In this document: in pieces, positions 24,675 through 33,828 of the stretch
Position numbering within the stretch: the first letter of the stretch is position 1
Layout of the letters: every line of letters begins with the position of its first letter
Assembly: GCF_017349075.1 (NCBI RefSeq)
Contig: NZ_JAFMOF010000002.1
Location: 1,116,001-1,180,000 of the forward strand
From: Streptomyces triculaminicus
Lineage (GTDB): Bacteria; Actinomycetota; Actinomycetes; Streptomycetales; Streptomycetaceae
Direction: 5' to 3'
DNA length: 64,000 bases
Made by a program: the position numbers and the translations under genes
The notes under the pieces: model-generated
The model's input: only the letters and a program-made list of their open reading frames with translations
Database searches by the model: none
What the model was told of the DNA's origin: nothing

Positions 24675-26285
24675 TCACGCGGCGGCAGCTCGCGTTCCGA
24701 TCCCATCGTCGTGCTTACCATCGGGTTGGTGCGCCACCGGTTTTCCCGCCTTCGCCCACTTGATCGTCACCCGCTGGTTGCCGTCGAACCTTGTCCCCTT
24801 CTTCGGAGACTTCTTGACGGTCACGTAATCGATCGCCAAGCGGAGCAGGTCCCGTTGCATGGGCAGGGTGGCCGTATCCCAGAGCTCTTGGACCTGCTCC
24901 GGCTCGGTCAGGAATCCCACGGCGTCCAACGACGTTGTGGGGCCGTGCTCGGCGAGCAGCGCCCGGGCGTCCTTGAGGTCTTGGAGCGCTTCCCTCTCGT
25001 GCTCTTCGAAGAGGTCTTCCATCAGGTCGTAACGGCCCTTGTTCCGGTCCATCATGAGCCGCCGCATCCGCTTCTGAGCCGTTTCTACGGCCTCCAGGGC
25101 CTCTCGGTGAGCTTGGGTCTCTTCGGGCCGGGTGAGAAGTGCCCAGCGTTCCGCGACGGCCAGCAGCAACGGGTCTTTGGCATCCGAACCGCCGATGCGG
25201 TTGATCCAGCGAACAGCCGCGTACTCCTCAAGAGGCTTCTTGGACACGAACGCAGGAGCGGGGCAGGCAAGGCCCTGCTGGTGATGCCGGTAGCACCCGT
25301 AGGACTCTCGCGACACCGTGACCATAGGGCCCTTGCAGCCGTGACACCGTAGGGCGTCGGCGAGTAGCGATTGCGCTTTCCCTTGCTGGGGGAGCTGGTG
25401 ACTGTTGGGTGCCGGGTCCCGCCGACTGAGGTGCTGCCTGGCCTTCTTGACGATCGCCGCGGGGATGGGTTCGAACCCCTCGGCGAACACGCCGACCCGG
25501 TGCCTCCGCGCGTTCTTGTAGACGAGATTCACGGGTGAGTTTCCAGCCGGGTTCCGAATGATCTGCCATCCCTCGTACACGGGATGGTTGACGATTCGGC
25601 TCAGTGTGGATACGGACCACGATTTGCCACCGGGGGACAACTCGCCCTCCCGGTTCATGTCGAGCACCAGCCCCCGGCCGGACACCTTCCCCTCGGCGAG
25701 GGTGTAGAAGATCCGTTCCACCACGGGCCACCGCTCGCCGTGCTCCAGCTTTCGGTCCCGGTTGGGCCTGAGTCCGAACGGGTGGACACCCAACCACTCG
25801 CCTCGCTCACGCTGTACCTGCTTGGTCTGCACCACGTTGTGTGAGAGGCGTTCGGAGTACTCGCGAGCCTGCTCGGCATAGTCGATGATCCGGCGTCGGT
25901 CCCCGGGCTCCATGGAGTCCAAGCGGTCGTACCAGAAGATGACGCGCACCTTGCCGATGACCCTTAGAAGATCTTCGGCGCCCTTGCGGCTGAACCGGTC
26001 CAGCCGATAGCACCACAGGACACTGATCTTTCCTGCGGCGAGTGCGGCTAGCGCCTCGTCGAAGTCCTCGCGTTCCCGATCTTTGTATGCGGAGCCCAGC
26101 TCTGCCCAGACGAATTCCGGGGGCACCTCGGCCCCGGCCTCTGCGGCCTCCCGATGGCCGGTCTCTATCTGCGCCTCGGTGCTCAGTTCCCGACGCCGGT
26201 CGCCCTTCCCGTAGACCTTCGACTTACGGGCCAGGATGCCCCAGCGGGGGCGCTCGGGTGGCGTGCCCATGTCTTCCATCTTCAC
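24675..26285 (-). CDS. int: large serine integrase
   Basis: Site-specific recombinase of about 536 residues (GTG start at 26285 with AGG upstream; ATG at 26279 also possible). The N-terminal resolvase domain has the nucleophilic Ser in ILARKSK (about residue 22), STEAQ, and WCYRLDRFSRK with conserved Arg residues. The recombinase domain (LGVHPFGLRPNRD, SVSTLSRIVNHPVYEG), the zinc ribbon (LRCHGCKGP...YGCYRH...LACP) and a long coiled coil near the C-terminus follow. It catalyses attP x attB integration; the gene abuts the interrupted polX, so attB lies in polX. Confidence 0.95.
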   Translation of the reverse strand: MKMEDMGTPPERPRWGILARKSKVYGKGDRRRELSTEAQIETGHREAAEAGAEVPPEFVWAELGSAYKDREREDFDEALAALAAGKISVLWCYRLDRFSRKGAEDLLRVIGKVRVIFWYDRLDSMEPGDRRRIIDYAEQAREYSERLSHNVVQTKQVQRERGEWLGVHPFGLRPNRDRKLEHGERWPVVERIFYTLAEGKVSGRGLVLDMNREGELSPGGKSWSVSTLSRIVNHPVYEGWQIIRNPAGNSPVNLVYKNARRHRVGVFAEGFEPIPAAIVKKARQHLSRRDPAPNSHQLPQQGKAQSLLADALRCHGCKGPMVTVSRESYGCYRHHQQGLACPAPAFVSKKPLEEYAAVRWINRIGGSDAKDPLLLAVAERWALLTRPEETQAHREALEAVETAQKRMRRLMMDRNKGRYDLMEDLFEEHEREALQDLKDARALLAEHGPTTSLDAVGFLTEPEQVQELWDTATLPMQRDLLRLAIDYVTVKKSPKKGTRFDGNQRVTIKWAKAGKPVAHQPDGKHDDGIGTRAAAA

Positions 26286-26350
26286 TCTGACCTGCGGTTT
26301 TCGCTCGTTGAGGCAAGGTGTCAGAGTGCTTCCGCGCCCTTGGAGCCGGT
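26286..26350. other. phage-host junction (attachment site) inside polX
   Basis: Reading the minus strand, polX coding sequence is normal up to the codons for YFTGSK and then diverges into GAEAL and a stop. The serine integrase gene begins about 35 nt further on. The recombination core must lie near ggctccaagg (about 26335-26345). The exact crossover dinucleotide cannot be fixed without the empty site or the other end. Confidence 0.65.
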
Positions 26351-27127
26351 GAAGTAGAGCAGGCCCGCGCCCCAGGAGTCGGGGGGCAGGACCCGTAGGT
26401 CGACCTGCAGGCCCTTGGTCGTGCGGATCGAGGTCTTCTTCTCGCCGTGGGCGATGACCTCGGCGGTGTGGGGGAGGGCGGTGAAGGCCTCCATGAAGGG
26501 GGCCGACCGTTCGGCGGCGACGAGGACGTCGACGTCGCCGATGGTCTCCCGCATGCGGCGCAGCGAGCCGGCGTACGCGCAGCCCTCGCAGCCGGGGACG
26601 GCGGAGAGCGCGGCGACGACGAGGTCGGCGACGTCCATGGCGCTGCTGAGGAGGATGCGGCCGCCGCCGGCGTGCTGCATGAGGGCGATGCCGTGCAGGA
26701 TGTTGGCCTCGGTCTTCTCGCCGAAGCCCTTGAGGCCGCGCAGGCGTTCCTCGTGGATGGCGTCGAGGAGTTCCTCCACGGACGCGACGCCCAGTTCCTC
26801 GTGGAGGGTCATGGCCTTCTTGGGGCCGAGGGTGGGGATGGTGATGAGCTCGCGCACCCCGGCGGGAATGTCCGCCCTGGTCTCCTCGAGCGCGGTGACG
26901 TGGCCGGTGCGCAGGAATTCCAGGACCTTGTCGGCGATGGACCTGCCGACGTTGGGGATGTCGAGCAGGCCTTTCGCGTCGAGCGTGGAGACGTCGCCGG
27001 GGTGCCCGCCGATGGCGCGGGCGGCCTTTTCGTAGGCGCGCGCCTTGTAGGCGTCGCCGCCCGTGATCGCGATCAGGTCGGCGTACTCCTGCAGCAGCGC
27101 CTCGACCTCCTCGTTGGCCCGGGCCAT
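26321..27127 (-). pseudogene. polX: polX, 5' half only: DNA polymerase X family, truncated
   Basis: The first 268 codons match bacterial PolX: helix-hairpin-helix modules (DIPNVGRSIADKVLEF, ITIPTLGPKKAM, LRGLKGFGEKTEANIL) and the nucleotidyltransferase motif YAGSLRR...GDVDVLV with catalytic Asp residues. Family members normally continue to about 570 residues with a C-terminal PHP exonuclease domain. That half is absent here and not found anywhere in the window. The break coincides with the prophage end. The truncated protein loses part of the palm/thumb and is probably inactive. Confidence 0.9.
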
Positions 27128-27187
27128 GGGTCCAGCGTGCCATCGGGAGGTCCGCGGCGCATGGCGGGTCGCGTGGCGCGTGGCGGG

Positions 27188-27382
27188 TCACGTTCTGGGG
27201 CGGTTGTGCCAGGCGGTGTAGAGGCCGGTGAGGGCGGCCGCGTAGTCGGTGAGGGCGGCCGGGGAGGCGCGGCCTGCCAGGGCCAGGGCGAGGCAGGCGG
27301 CCATGGTGACGGTGAAGGCGTAGACCTCGTCGCGGTCCGCTCCGGGGGGCGTCGCGGCGGGGATGGCAGCGATGTGGTTCAT
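27188..27382 (-). CDS. small hypothetical protein
   Basis: A 64-residue protein starts at ATG 27382 after GAAGGAAG with 8-nt spacing. It has one hydrophobic Ala-rich helix (TVTMAACLALALAG) and a C-terminal ALTGLYTAWHNRPRT. It lies 60 bp upstream of polX in the same direction. No function recognised. Confidence 0.55.
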   Translation of the reverse strand: MNHIAAIPAATPPGADRDEVYAFTVTMAACLALALAGRASPAALTDYAAALTGLYTAWHNRPRT

Positions 27383-27567
27383 GTCCGGGCTTCCTTCACA
27401 TCGAGAGGGTGAGGGGGCGAGGGGGCGAGGAGCGAGTGGAGAGTGGCGCGGACCGGATATGTCCGACATTCAGAGCTTCGGCGGACGCGCGGGCCGGGCA
27501 CAGGGGTTTCCCGTTGCCTCTGTACGAGAGGCCGTCGGGCAACCCCCTGCGACCTGCGGTGTCGTCC

Positions 27568-30500
27568 TCAGGAGCAGCCGGGCCCGTAGGGCACGTCGGG
27601 GAGCAGACGGCGCCACGCGGGCTCGTCGACGCGGCTCAGGGCGCGGCAGGTGGTGGCCAGGACGCCCGGTACGTCGAGCCGCCACCAGCGCACCGACCCG
27701 TCCTCCGAGACGGACACCACCGGGCCCTCGTCGGCGACGAAGGCCGCGGACCGGACCCGGTCGGTGTGCCCGGTCAGGGTGAGCAGCAGGCGCCCCTCGC
27801 GCGCGTCCCAGATCCGTACGGTGTTGTCGCGGCCGGCCGTGGCCAGGCGGGTGCCGTCGGGGCTGAAGGCGACCGAGGTGACCGGGCCGGTGTGGCCCGC
27901 CAGGGTGCGCAGGCTGCGCCCGTCGCGCGGGTTCCAGAGCTTGACCGTGTCGTCGCGGCTCGCCGTGGCGAGGATGCCGGTGGGGCCGACGGCCAGGCCG
28001 AGGACGGTGTCGGCGTGTTCGGTCAGCCGGTGGAGCACGCGGCCGTCGGACAGCCGCCAGATACGGGCGGTGTTGTCGAGGCTGCCCGTGACGAGTGTGG
28101 CGTCGTCGAGGAAGAGCACCCGGTAGACGGCGTCGGCGTGACCGGTGAACGTCCGCTCCGGCCGGGGGGTCTCCTCGGCGGCCCCGCCGGTGACGCGCCA
28201 CACCTTGGCGGTGTGGTCCTCGCCGCCGGTGGCCAGCGAGCCGGCGTCGCCGGGCCGGAAGGCGAGGGAGGTGACGGCCCGGCCGTGCGCCCGCCAGCGG
28301 CCCATGGGCCGGTCCGGGCCGGAAGCGTGCCGTGCGTCGGCCGTCCGCGATCCGTCGGCCGTCGGCAAGACGTCGGCCGTCCGCCATACGGTGACGGTGC
28401 CCTGCTGGTCCCCGGCGGCGATCAGCGAGCCGTCGTGGCTGAAGGCCACCGCCCGTACGGGCTCCTGGGACACCCGCAGCGTCCGTGTCGTCCGGTGCCC
28501 GGCCTCGCCGGTCCGCCACAGGCGCAGCGTTCCGTCGTGCCCGGCGGCCGCCAGCAGCGACCGGTCCGGGCTGAGGGCCGCGTCCAGCCAGGCCGTACCG
28601 GGCAGCGGGGCGTTGACCGACGACTGCGGGGACCACAGACGCAGCGTGCCGTCCTCGCCGCAGGTCGCCAGCGACCGGCCGTCCGGGGAGAACGCGACGC
28701 CGTGCACGGGGCCGAGGTGGCTGGCCAGGAGGGCGATGCGGCGGTGCCCGGCGACGTCCCAGACGGCGGCGGTGTCGTCCTGGCTGGCTGCGGCCAGTCG
28801 GGTGCCGTCCGGGGAGAACGCGACGGCGAAGACCGAGTCCTGGGCGCCCTCGAGGGCCGCCTCCCGTGCGCCGGTCGCGGTGTTCCACAGCCCGACGGCG
28901 TCGTGCCATTCGCCGGTGGCCAGGCGGCTTCCGTCGGGGGAGAAGGCCAGGGCGTGGACCTGGCCGTGCTCGCGGGTGCCGATGACCCGGGCGCCGCCGT
29001 CGCGGACGTCCAGCAGCCACACCCTGCCGTCCAGCCCGGCCGCGGCCACCCGCCCGCCGTCGCCGGTGACGGCCACGGCGTACAGCTGCCCGAGCCCGGG
29101 GTCGTGCACCGTGACCCCGGCCGCGGCGTCGCCGGGGCGGGAGAGCCGGACCGTACCGTCCCTGCCCGCCGTCGCCAGCAGTCTCCCGTCGTCGGACAGG
29201 GCCACGGCCCGTACGGGCCCGCGGTGCCGCGCGCCCGCCGGCACCGGCACACGGCGGCCGCTGCCGGCGTCCCACACCGACACCGTGCCCGCGTCGTCGC
29301 CCCAGGCGGCCAGGGTGTTCCCGCGTGCCACGGCGAGCGCGCCGACCGGCGCGGTGCCGCGCGCCACCACGCGCGTACGCCGGGGGCGGGCCGTGTCCCA
29401 CGCGCGTACGGTCCCGTCCGCGCCGGCCGACAGCGGCCCGCCGCCTCCGGGGCCCGACGGCCGCCAGGCGACGGCGAGGACCGGGCCGTGGTGGCCCGTC
29501 AGCCGTCCGGCGTACGACTGGGCTTGGGAGCTGAGCACGGCGCTGGCGGCGGCCGGGGTGTGCGCCTGCCGCCAGGCGGCGGTCGCCAGCAGTATCGACG
29601 CCTCCGGCCGGGAGGTGCTCAGCGCGGCGGCGCGGAAGGCCAGTTCGTCGGAGCGGGCCGCGGCGCGCTCGGCCATGGCCCGCCGGCCCTGGTGGAGGGC
29701 CACCGCGCCGCCGGTCAGGGTGAGCACGAGGAGTACGGCCAGGCAGGCCAGGAGCCGGCGCAGCCGCCGGGTGCGGCGGAGCTCGGCCTCCTGTTCGGCG
29801 GCGGCGTGCGCGGTCGCGGCGTCCAGGTAGGCCTGTTCGACGCCGGTCACGGTCGCGACGGGGTGGGCGGCCAGGTCGCGGGCGGCGGCGAGGCGGGCGC
29901 CGCGCGGCAGCAGCGCCGGGTCGCGGCCCTCCGCGTCCCACTGCTCGGCGGCGGCCCGCAGCCGCTGCCATCCGTGCAGCAGGGCGGCGTGGCTCTCGAT
30001 CCACTCCCGCAGCCGGGGCCAGGCGTGCGGCACGGCGTCGTGGGCCAGGGCGACCCGGTCGGCGTCGACGGTCAGCAGCCGGGCGCGGGCGAAGGCCTCC
30101 ACCGTCTCCGGCGCCAGCACCTCGCGCGGCACCCGGCGGCGGGCGGCCCGGCCGTCGGCGTCGACGCGGACCAGCTGCAGCAGCGCGGACCTGGCGGCGT
30201 CCTGACGGTCCGGGGGCAGCCGCGCGTAGGCGCGTTCCGCCGTGGCCGCCACCGCCCCGGCGATGCCGCCCGCCTCCTGGTAGCCCGCCACCGTCAGCGA
30301 ACGGTCCCGGCGTCGTTGCCAGGTGGCCAGCAGCGCGTGGGACAACAGCGGCAGGGCGCCCGGCTCGTGGCCGGGCTCCCGCTCCTCGCCGCCTCCGGCG
30401 CCCAGGTCGCGCAGGATCAGCTCCACCAGTCCCGGCTCCAGGTCCAGGCCCACGGCGTGCGCGGGCCGCACCACGGCGTCGCGCAGCTCCGCCGCCCGCA

Positions 30501-31461
30501 GGGGCTCCAGGGGCAGCTGTCCGTCCCGCAGGGCGGCGGCCAGTTCGGGGAAGGCCAGGCACCGGCCGTAGAAGTCGGCCCGCAGGCCGATCACGACCAG
30601 CGCCGCCGGGACGCCCGGGCCGCCGGCGGACGCGCTCGCGGGGGTGCCGGTCGTCAGCGCGTGCGCGGCGCGGATGAACTCCGCCTGCTCGCGGGGGTCC
30701 GGGCAGAGGGTGAAGACCTCCTCGAACTGGTCGACGACGAGCACCAGGCGTACGGGCTCGTCCTCCCCGTCTCCTGTTCCCTCCCGCGTCCCGTCGAGCG
30801 CGGCGCGCACCGCCTCGGCGAAGGCCAGAGGGCCGTCGTCGGCCAGGACCTGTGCGAGCCGCGCGGGGTCGGCGCCGGCGGCGGAGGCGACGCTCGCCAT
30901 GAGCTCCGCCACCGGTCGTTCTCCCGGCTGCAGGGTGACCACGGGCCAGCGGATCGAGCCGCGCACCGGCAGCACGCCCCGGCGCAGCTCGGGCACCAGC
31001 CCGGCCTGCAGCAGCGACGACTTGCCCGTGCCGGAGGCCGCCACCACGGCGGTCGGCCCGCAGCCGTCCAGCCGCTCGGTGAGCAGGCGCACGAGCGCCG
31101 CCGTCGCCCGTTCGCGGCCGAAGAACCAGTCCGCGTCGGCGCTCCCGTAGGCCGCGAGCCCCCGGTACGGGCACACTTCGAGCGGTGCCCCGCGCGCTCC
31201 GCGCCGCCCCGTCGGCGCGATGAGCCGGGTCAGCTCGCCGCCCGCCCGCAGGGCGCCCTCGCAGCGCCGGGCGACCTCCACGGTCATCGGCTTCTTCCCG
31301 GACTCGACCCGGCTGAGGTAGCTCTTGGTGTAGTGCACCAGATGGGACAGCCCCGCCAGCGACATCCCGCGCTCCTGCCGCAGCCGGCGCAGGTGTTCGC
31401 CCGGCTCGACGGTGGAGGCGGGCGCGCCGCCGCTCTCGCCGTCGTCTCCCCGTGGGGCCAT
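27568..31461 (-). CDS. XRE-nSTAND1 ATPase-TM-WD40 giant (1297 residues)
   Basis: Domain order: XRE helix-turn-helix (about 20-80; LRRLRQERGMSLAGLSHLV), STAND NTPase of the nSTAND1 type (about 100-500; PYRGLAAYG, FFGRERA, Walker A VAASGTGKSSLL, Walker B LVLVVDQFEEVF), winged/helical region with ALPLLSHALLATW, one transmembrane helix (LLACLAVLLVLTLTGGAVAL) and 14 WD40 units, enough for two seven-bladed propellers. Such proteins are sensors that assemble on ligand binding; in actinomycetes they are linked to signalling or phage defence. The start at 31461 has AAAGG upstream. The XRE domain plus membrane anchor suggests control between DNA and membrane. The ligand is unknown. Confidence 0.9.
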   Translation of the reverse strand: MAPRGDDGESGGAPASTVEPGEHLRRLRQERGMSLAGLSHLVHYTKSYLSRVESGKKPMTVEVARRCEGALRAGGELTRLIAPTGRRGARGAPLEVCPYRGLAAYGSADADWFFGRERATAALVRLLTERLDGCGPTAVVAASGTGKSSLLQAGLVPELRRGVLPVRGSIRWPVVTLQPGERPVAELMASVASAAGADPARLAQVLADDGPLAFAEAVRAALDGTREGTGDGEDEPVRLVLVVDQFEEVFTLCPDPREQAEFIRAAHALTTGTPASASAGGPGVPAALVVIGLRADFYGRCLAFPELAAALRDGQLPLEPLRAAELRDAVVRPAHAVGLDLEPGLVELILRDLGAGGGEEREPGHEPGALPLLSHALLATWQRRRDRSLTVAGYQEAGGIAGAVAATAERAYARLPPDRQDAARSALLQLVRVDADGRAARRRVPREVLAPETVEAFARARLLTVDADRVALAHDAVPHAWPRLREWIESHAALLHGWQRLRAAAEQWDAEGRDPALLPRGARLAAARDLAAHPVATVTGVEQAYLDAATAHAAAEQEAELRRTRRLRRLLACLAVLLVLTLTGGAVALHQGRRAMAERAAARSDELAFRAAALSTSRPEASILLATAAWRQAHTPAAASAVLSSQAQSYAGRLTGHHGPVLAVAWRPSGPGGGGPLSAGADGTVRAWDTARPRRTRVVARGTAPVGALAVARGNTLAAWGDDAGTVSVWDAGSGRRVPVPAGARHRGPVRAVALSDDGRLLATAGRDGTVRLSRPGDAAAGVTVHDPGLGQLYAVAVTGDGGRVAAAGLDGRVWLLDVRDGGARVIGTREHGQVHALAFSPDGSRLATGEWHDAVGLWNTATGAREAALEGAQDSVFAVAFSPDGTRLAAASQDDTAAVWDVAGHRRIALLASHLGPVHGVAFSPDGRSLATCGEDGTLRLWSPQSSVNAPLPGTAWLDAALSPDRSLLAAAGHDGTLRLWRTGEAGHRTTRTLRVSQEPVRAVAFSHDGSLIAAGDQQGTVTVWRTADVLPTADGSRTADARHASGPDRPMGRWRAHGRAVTSLAFRPGDAGSLATGGEDHTAKVWRVTGGAAEETPRPERTFTGHADAVYRVLFLDDATLVTGSLDNTARIWRLSDGRVLHRLTEHADTVLGLAVGPTGILATASRDDTVKLWNPRDGRSLRTLAGHTGPVTSVAFSPDGTRLATAGRDNTVRIWDAREGRLLLTLTGHTDRVRSAAFVADEGPVVSVSEDGSVRWWRLDVPGVLATTCRALSRVDEPAWRRLLPDVPYGPGCS

Positions 31462-31721
31462 GAAGGCGGCCTTTCTCCGCGAACGATCCGGTTTTCCCCG
31501 ATCTCGTTCTCCCGATCCCTTTTCCGCAGTCTGTCCCCATGGGACGCTCGCAAGGACCGTACGGGGATGTGCCACCGGCAAAACCGGTCCTTCGAGTGAC
31601 CGGACGGAACGGAGGTGACGGGGGAGACGGGCGGGGCCGGGGCCGCCCCCGCCCCGCCGCCGCTGCCGGTACCGTTGCCCGCACGGGCAGTTGGCAGCCC
31701 GGACGACCGGATGGGGTGGGC
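31462..31721. promoter_or_regulatory. divergent promoter region, nSTAND giant / monooxygenase
   Basis: About 260 bp between two divergent genes. It contains the inverted repeat ACCGG-CAAAA-CCGGT (near 31577) and several cccgatc/gatccgg motifs. The XRE domain of the left gene could bind here, but no promoter hexamers are clear. Confidence 0.35.
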
Positions 31722-33149
31722 ATGGAGAACACAGCGGACGTCACGGCGGGGGAGCACGGCCTGCGGGCCGTCGGCGGACGGGCGCCGCGCCACGCCGTCG
31801 TCATCGGGGGCGGCCTGGCGGGTCTCCTGGCGGCGCACGTGCTGAGCGGCCACGCCGACAAGGTGACGCTGGTGGAGCGGGACCGCTTCCCCGACGGCCC
31901 CGAGTCCCGCGCCGGCGTGCCGCAGGACCGGCACACGCACGTCATGCTGGAGAGCGGCCAGCGGGCGCTGGAGGACCTGCTGCCGGGGATCCTCGATGAG
32001 ATGCGCGAGCACGGCGCGCCGAGCGTGGCCATGCCCACCGAGGTCGTGCAGTGGCAGGCGGGCCACTGGTACCGCCGCACGGCGCCGACCGCCCACATCC
32101 TCACCGGCTCCCGGCCGTTGACCGACTGGCTGGTACGCCGCCGCGTCCTGGCCCATGCCCGCATCGACACCGTCCAGGGCGCCGAGGTGACCGGCCTGCT
32201 GGGCGACGCCGCCCGCGTGCGCGGCGTCCGGCTGCGCGAGCGGGGTACGGCCGCGCGGGACACCCGCGACCTGCCGGCCGACCTCGTCGTGGACGCCTCC
32301 GGACGCTCCTCGCGCGCCCCCCAGTGGCTGACCGCGCTGGGCGCCGAGCCGCCGCACGAGGAGACCATCGAGACGGGACTCGCGTACGCCACCCGCTTCT
32401 ACCGCTCCTCCGGCCGCGACGAGCAGCCCTTCCGGGGCGTCTTCGTCGTCCCCAACCCCTCCCAGCTGCGGGGCGGCATCCTCATGCCGCTGGAGAACGG
32501 CCGCTGGTCCGTCATCCTCTCCGGCCTGCGCGGCGCCGAACCGCCCACCGACGAGGCCGGGTTCCTCGAGTTCGCCTCCCGGCTGCCGCACCCGGTCCTG
32601 CACGACTGGCTGCTGAAGGCGGAACCGGACACGCCCATCCACGGGTACCGCAAGACCGGCAACGTCCGGCGCCGCTACGACCGTCCCGGCCGCCGGCCGG
32701 CCGGTTTCCTGGCCATCGGCGAGGCCCTGTGCTCCTTCAACCCCGTCTACGGGCAGGGCATGTCGGTGGCGGCGCTCAGCGCCGTCGTCCTCCGCGAGGC
32801 CCTGGCCGGCGGGCGCCGGGTGCCCACGACGCGGCGGGTGCAGAAGGCCCTGTTCGACGCCGTCCGGCAGGCGTGGGAGATATCGGCCGGGGCGGACAAG
32901 AACATGCCGGGCGCCACCGGCAGCGCGCTGCGCCCCCGCCTCGCCGACCGGCCCGCCGACTGGTACCTGCGGCGCGTGCAGCAGCGCGCCACCGGGGATC
33001 CGCGCGTCGGCGAGGTCTTCCGCGGCGTGCTGTCCCTGACCGCCCCGACCACCGCCCTGTTCGCACCGTCCGTCGTCCGGGCCGTCCTCCTCGGCCCCGC
33101 GCCGTGGGCGCCCACCGAGCCGCCGGCCCACCCCGAGGAACAGGGCTGA
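31722..33149 (+). CDS. FAD-dependent monooxygenase/epoxidase-like protein
   Basis: 475 residues of the flavoprotein hydroxylase type: a Rossmann motif VVIGGGLAGLLAAHVL with the ribose-binding Glu in TLVERD (about 28-60), a middle DLVVDASGR, and the FAD-pyrophosphate motif near AIGEALCSFNPVYGQGMSVAA (about 340). The last motif, with NPVYGQGM, resembles LasC-like epoxidases and related tailoring enzymes. GGGGTGGG precedes the ATG. No biosynthetic cluster surrounds it, so the substrate is unknown. The L,D-transpeptidase gene follows after 50 bp. Confidence 0.8.
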   Translation: MENTADVTAGEHGLRAVGGRAPRHAVVIGGGLAGLLAAHVLSGHADKVTLVERDRFPDGPESRAGVPQDRHTHVMLESGQRALEDLLPGILDEMREHGAPSVAMPTEVVQWQAGHWYRRTAPTAHILTGSRPLTDWLVRRRVLAHARIDTVQGAEVTGLLGDAARVRGVRLRERGTAARDTRDLPADLVVDASGRSSRAPQWLTALGAEPPHEETIETGLAYATRFYRSSGRDEQPFRGVFVVPNPSQLRGGILMPLENGRWSVILSGLRGAEPPTDEAGFLEFASRLPHPVLHDWLLKAEPDTPIHGYRKTGNVRRRYDRPGRRPAGFLAIGEALCSFNPVYGQGMSVAALSAVVLREALAGGRRVPTTRRVQKALFDAVRQAWEISAGADKNMPGATGSALRPRLADRPADWYLRRVQQRATGDPRVGEVFRGVLSLTAPTTALFAPSVVRAVLLGPAPWAPTEPPAHPEEQG

Positions 33150-33199
33150 CGGGCCGCTCCGCCCCGCGTCCCGGACGCGCCGACCCAGGAGAGCCGACG

Positions 33200-33760
33200 A
33201 TGTCCCTCACCTCACCGACACGGACGGCCGCCGTCGTGCGGGGCGGCGCCCTCGGCGCCGCCCTGGCCGCCGCCGCCCTGCTCGCCGCCCCCACGGGGCG
33301 GGCGGCGGCCGCCCCGGAACCCACCCGGCTGCAGTTCACCAAGTACTCGCCCACCGACTCCCGGCTGAGCGTCCTGCGGAACGGCAGGACCGTCGTGGTC
33401 TACCGCGCCGGGTCGGGCGTCAACGACAAGGAGTGCGAACGCGGACGCGGCTGGCTGCCCAACGGCACCTATCCGCTCGGCCGGCACCACACCGCCTACG
33501 GCGGAAACCTCATCAAGGGCTACGCCATCGAACTGGGCAACAAGCTCTGCTACCAGGGAATCAACCGGACCGAGCTGTTCATCCACAGCGAGATGACCCG
33601 CTCCGGAGGCCAGGGCGGCCCGGAGGGTCAGCGCTGGGACGGCGTCGGCGACTACTCCTCCCACGGCTGCGTCAAACTCAGCCCGCAGGACATCAAGAGC
33701 CTCTTCCTCACCCTCGACCGAATTGGCTGGCCGACGACCCTTCGGGTCGTCAACGGCTGA
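33200..33760 (+). CDS. secreted L,D-transpeptidase (YkuD family)
   Basis: The protein of 186 residues has an N-terminal signal peptide (basic start, hydrophobic GALGAALAAAALLAAP, cleavage near RAAAAPEP) and the YkuD catalytic signature: FIHSEMTR followed by GDYSSHGCVKLSPQD, with the nucleophilic Cys. It would form or edit 3-3 cross-links in peptidoglycan outside the cell. The size is typical of the minimal single-domain form. A good ribosome site (AGGAGAG) precedes the ATG. Confidence 0.85.
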   Translation: MSLTSPTRTAAVVRGGALGAALAAAALLAAPTGRAAAAPEPTRLQFTKYSPTDSRLSVLRNGRTVVVYRAGSGVNDKECERGRGWLPNGTYPLGRHHTAYGGNLIKGYAIELGNKLCYQGINRTELFIHSEMTRSGGQGGPEGQRWDGVGDYSSHGCVKLSPQDIKSLFLTLDRIGWPTTLRVVNG

Positions 33761-33828
33761 TCCACAGCCTGGCTTTCGGCCAGGCACCGATCCTACGATT
33801 GCCGTAACCGGGGGAGAGGTCGTGGGCC

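Larger units (their letters stand above)
1123..26320. mobile_element. siphovirus prophage (structural and lysis half plus serine integrase)
   Basis: A continuous minus-strand late operon encodes packaging, head, connector, tail, lysis and accessory proteins, bounded on the right by a large serine integrase that abuts a truncated host polX gene. Most genes overlap by 1-8 nt (ATGA, GTGA or TGATG junctions). No repressor, excisionase, primase or helicase gene is visible, so either the early half lies left of the window or it has been lost. The left limit given here is the tRNA-Ser remnant and is provisional: a serine-integrase phage inserted in polX should instead end in the 3' half of polX. Confidence 0.8.

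Noticed and set aside
24675..27191. 838-codon minus frame joining polX region and integrase
   Set aside because: The first 300 codons are Arg-rich nonsense in the wrong frame of polX; only the integrase part is real.
27470..32392. 1640-codon minus frame and the 1396-codon plus frame over the nSTAND gene
   Set aside because: Low-complexity Arg/Pro/Gly translations in GC-rich DNA without domains.
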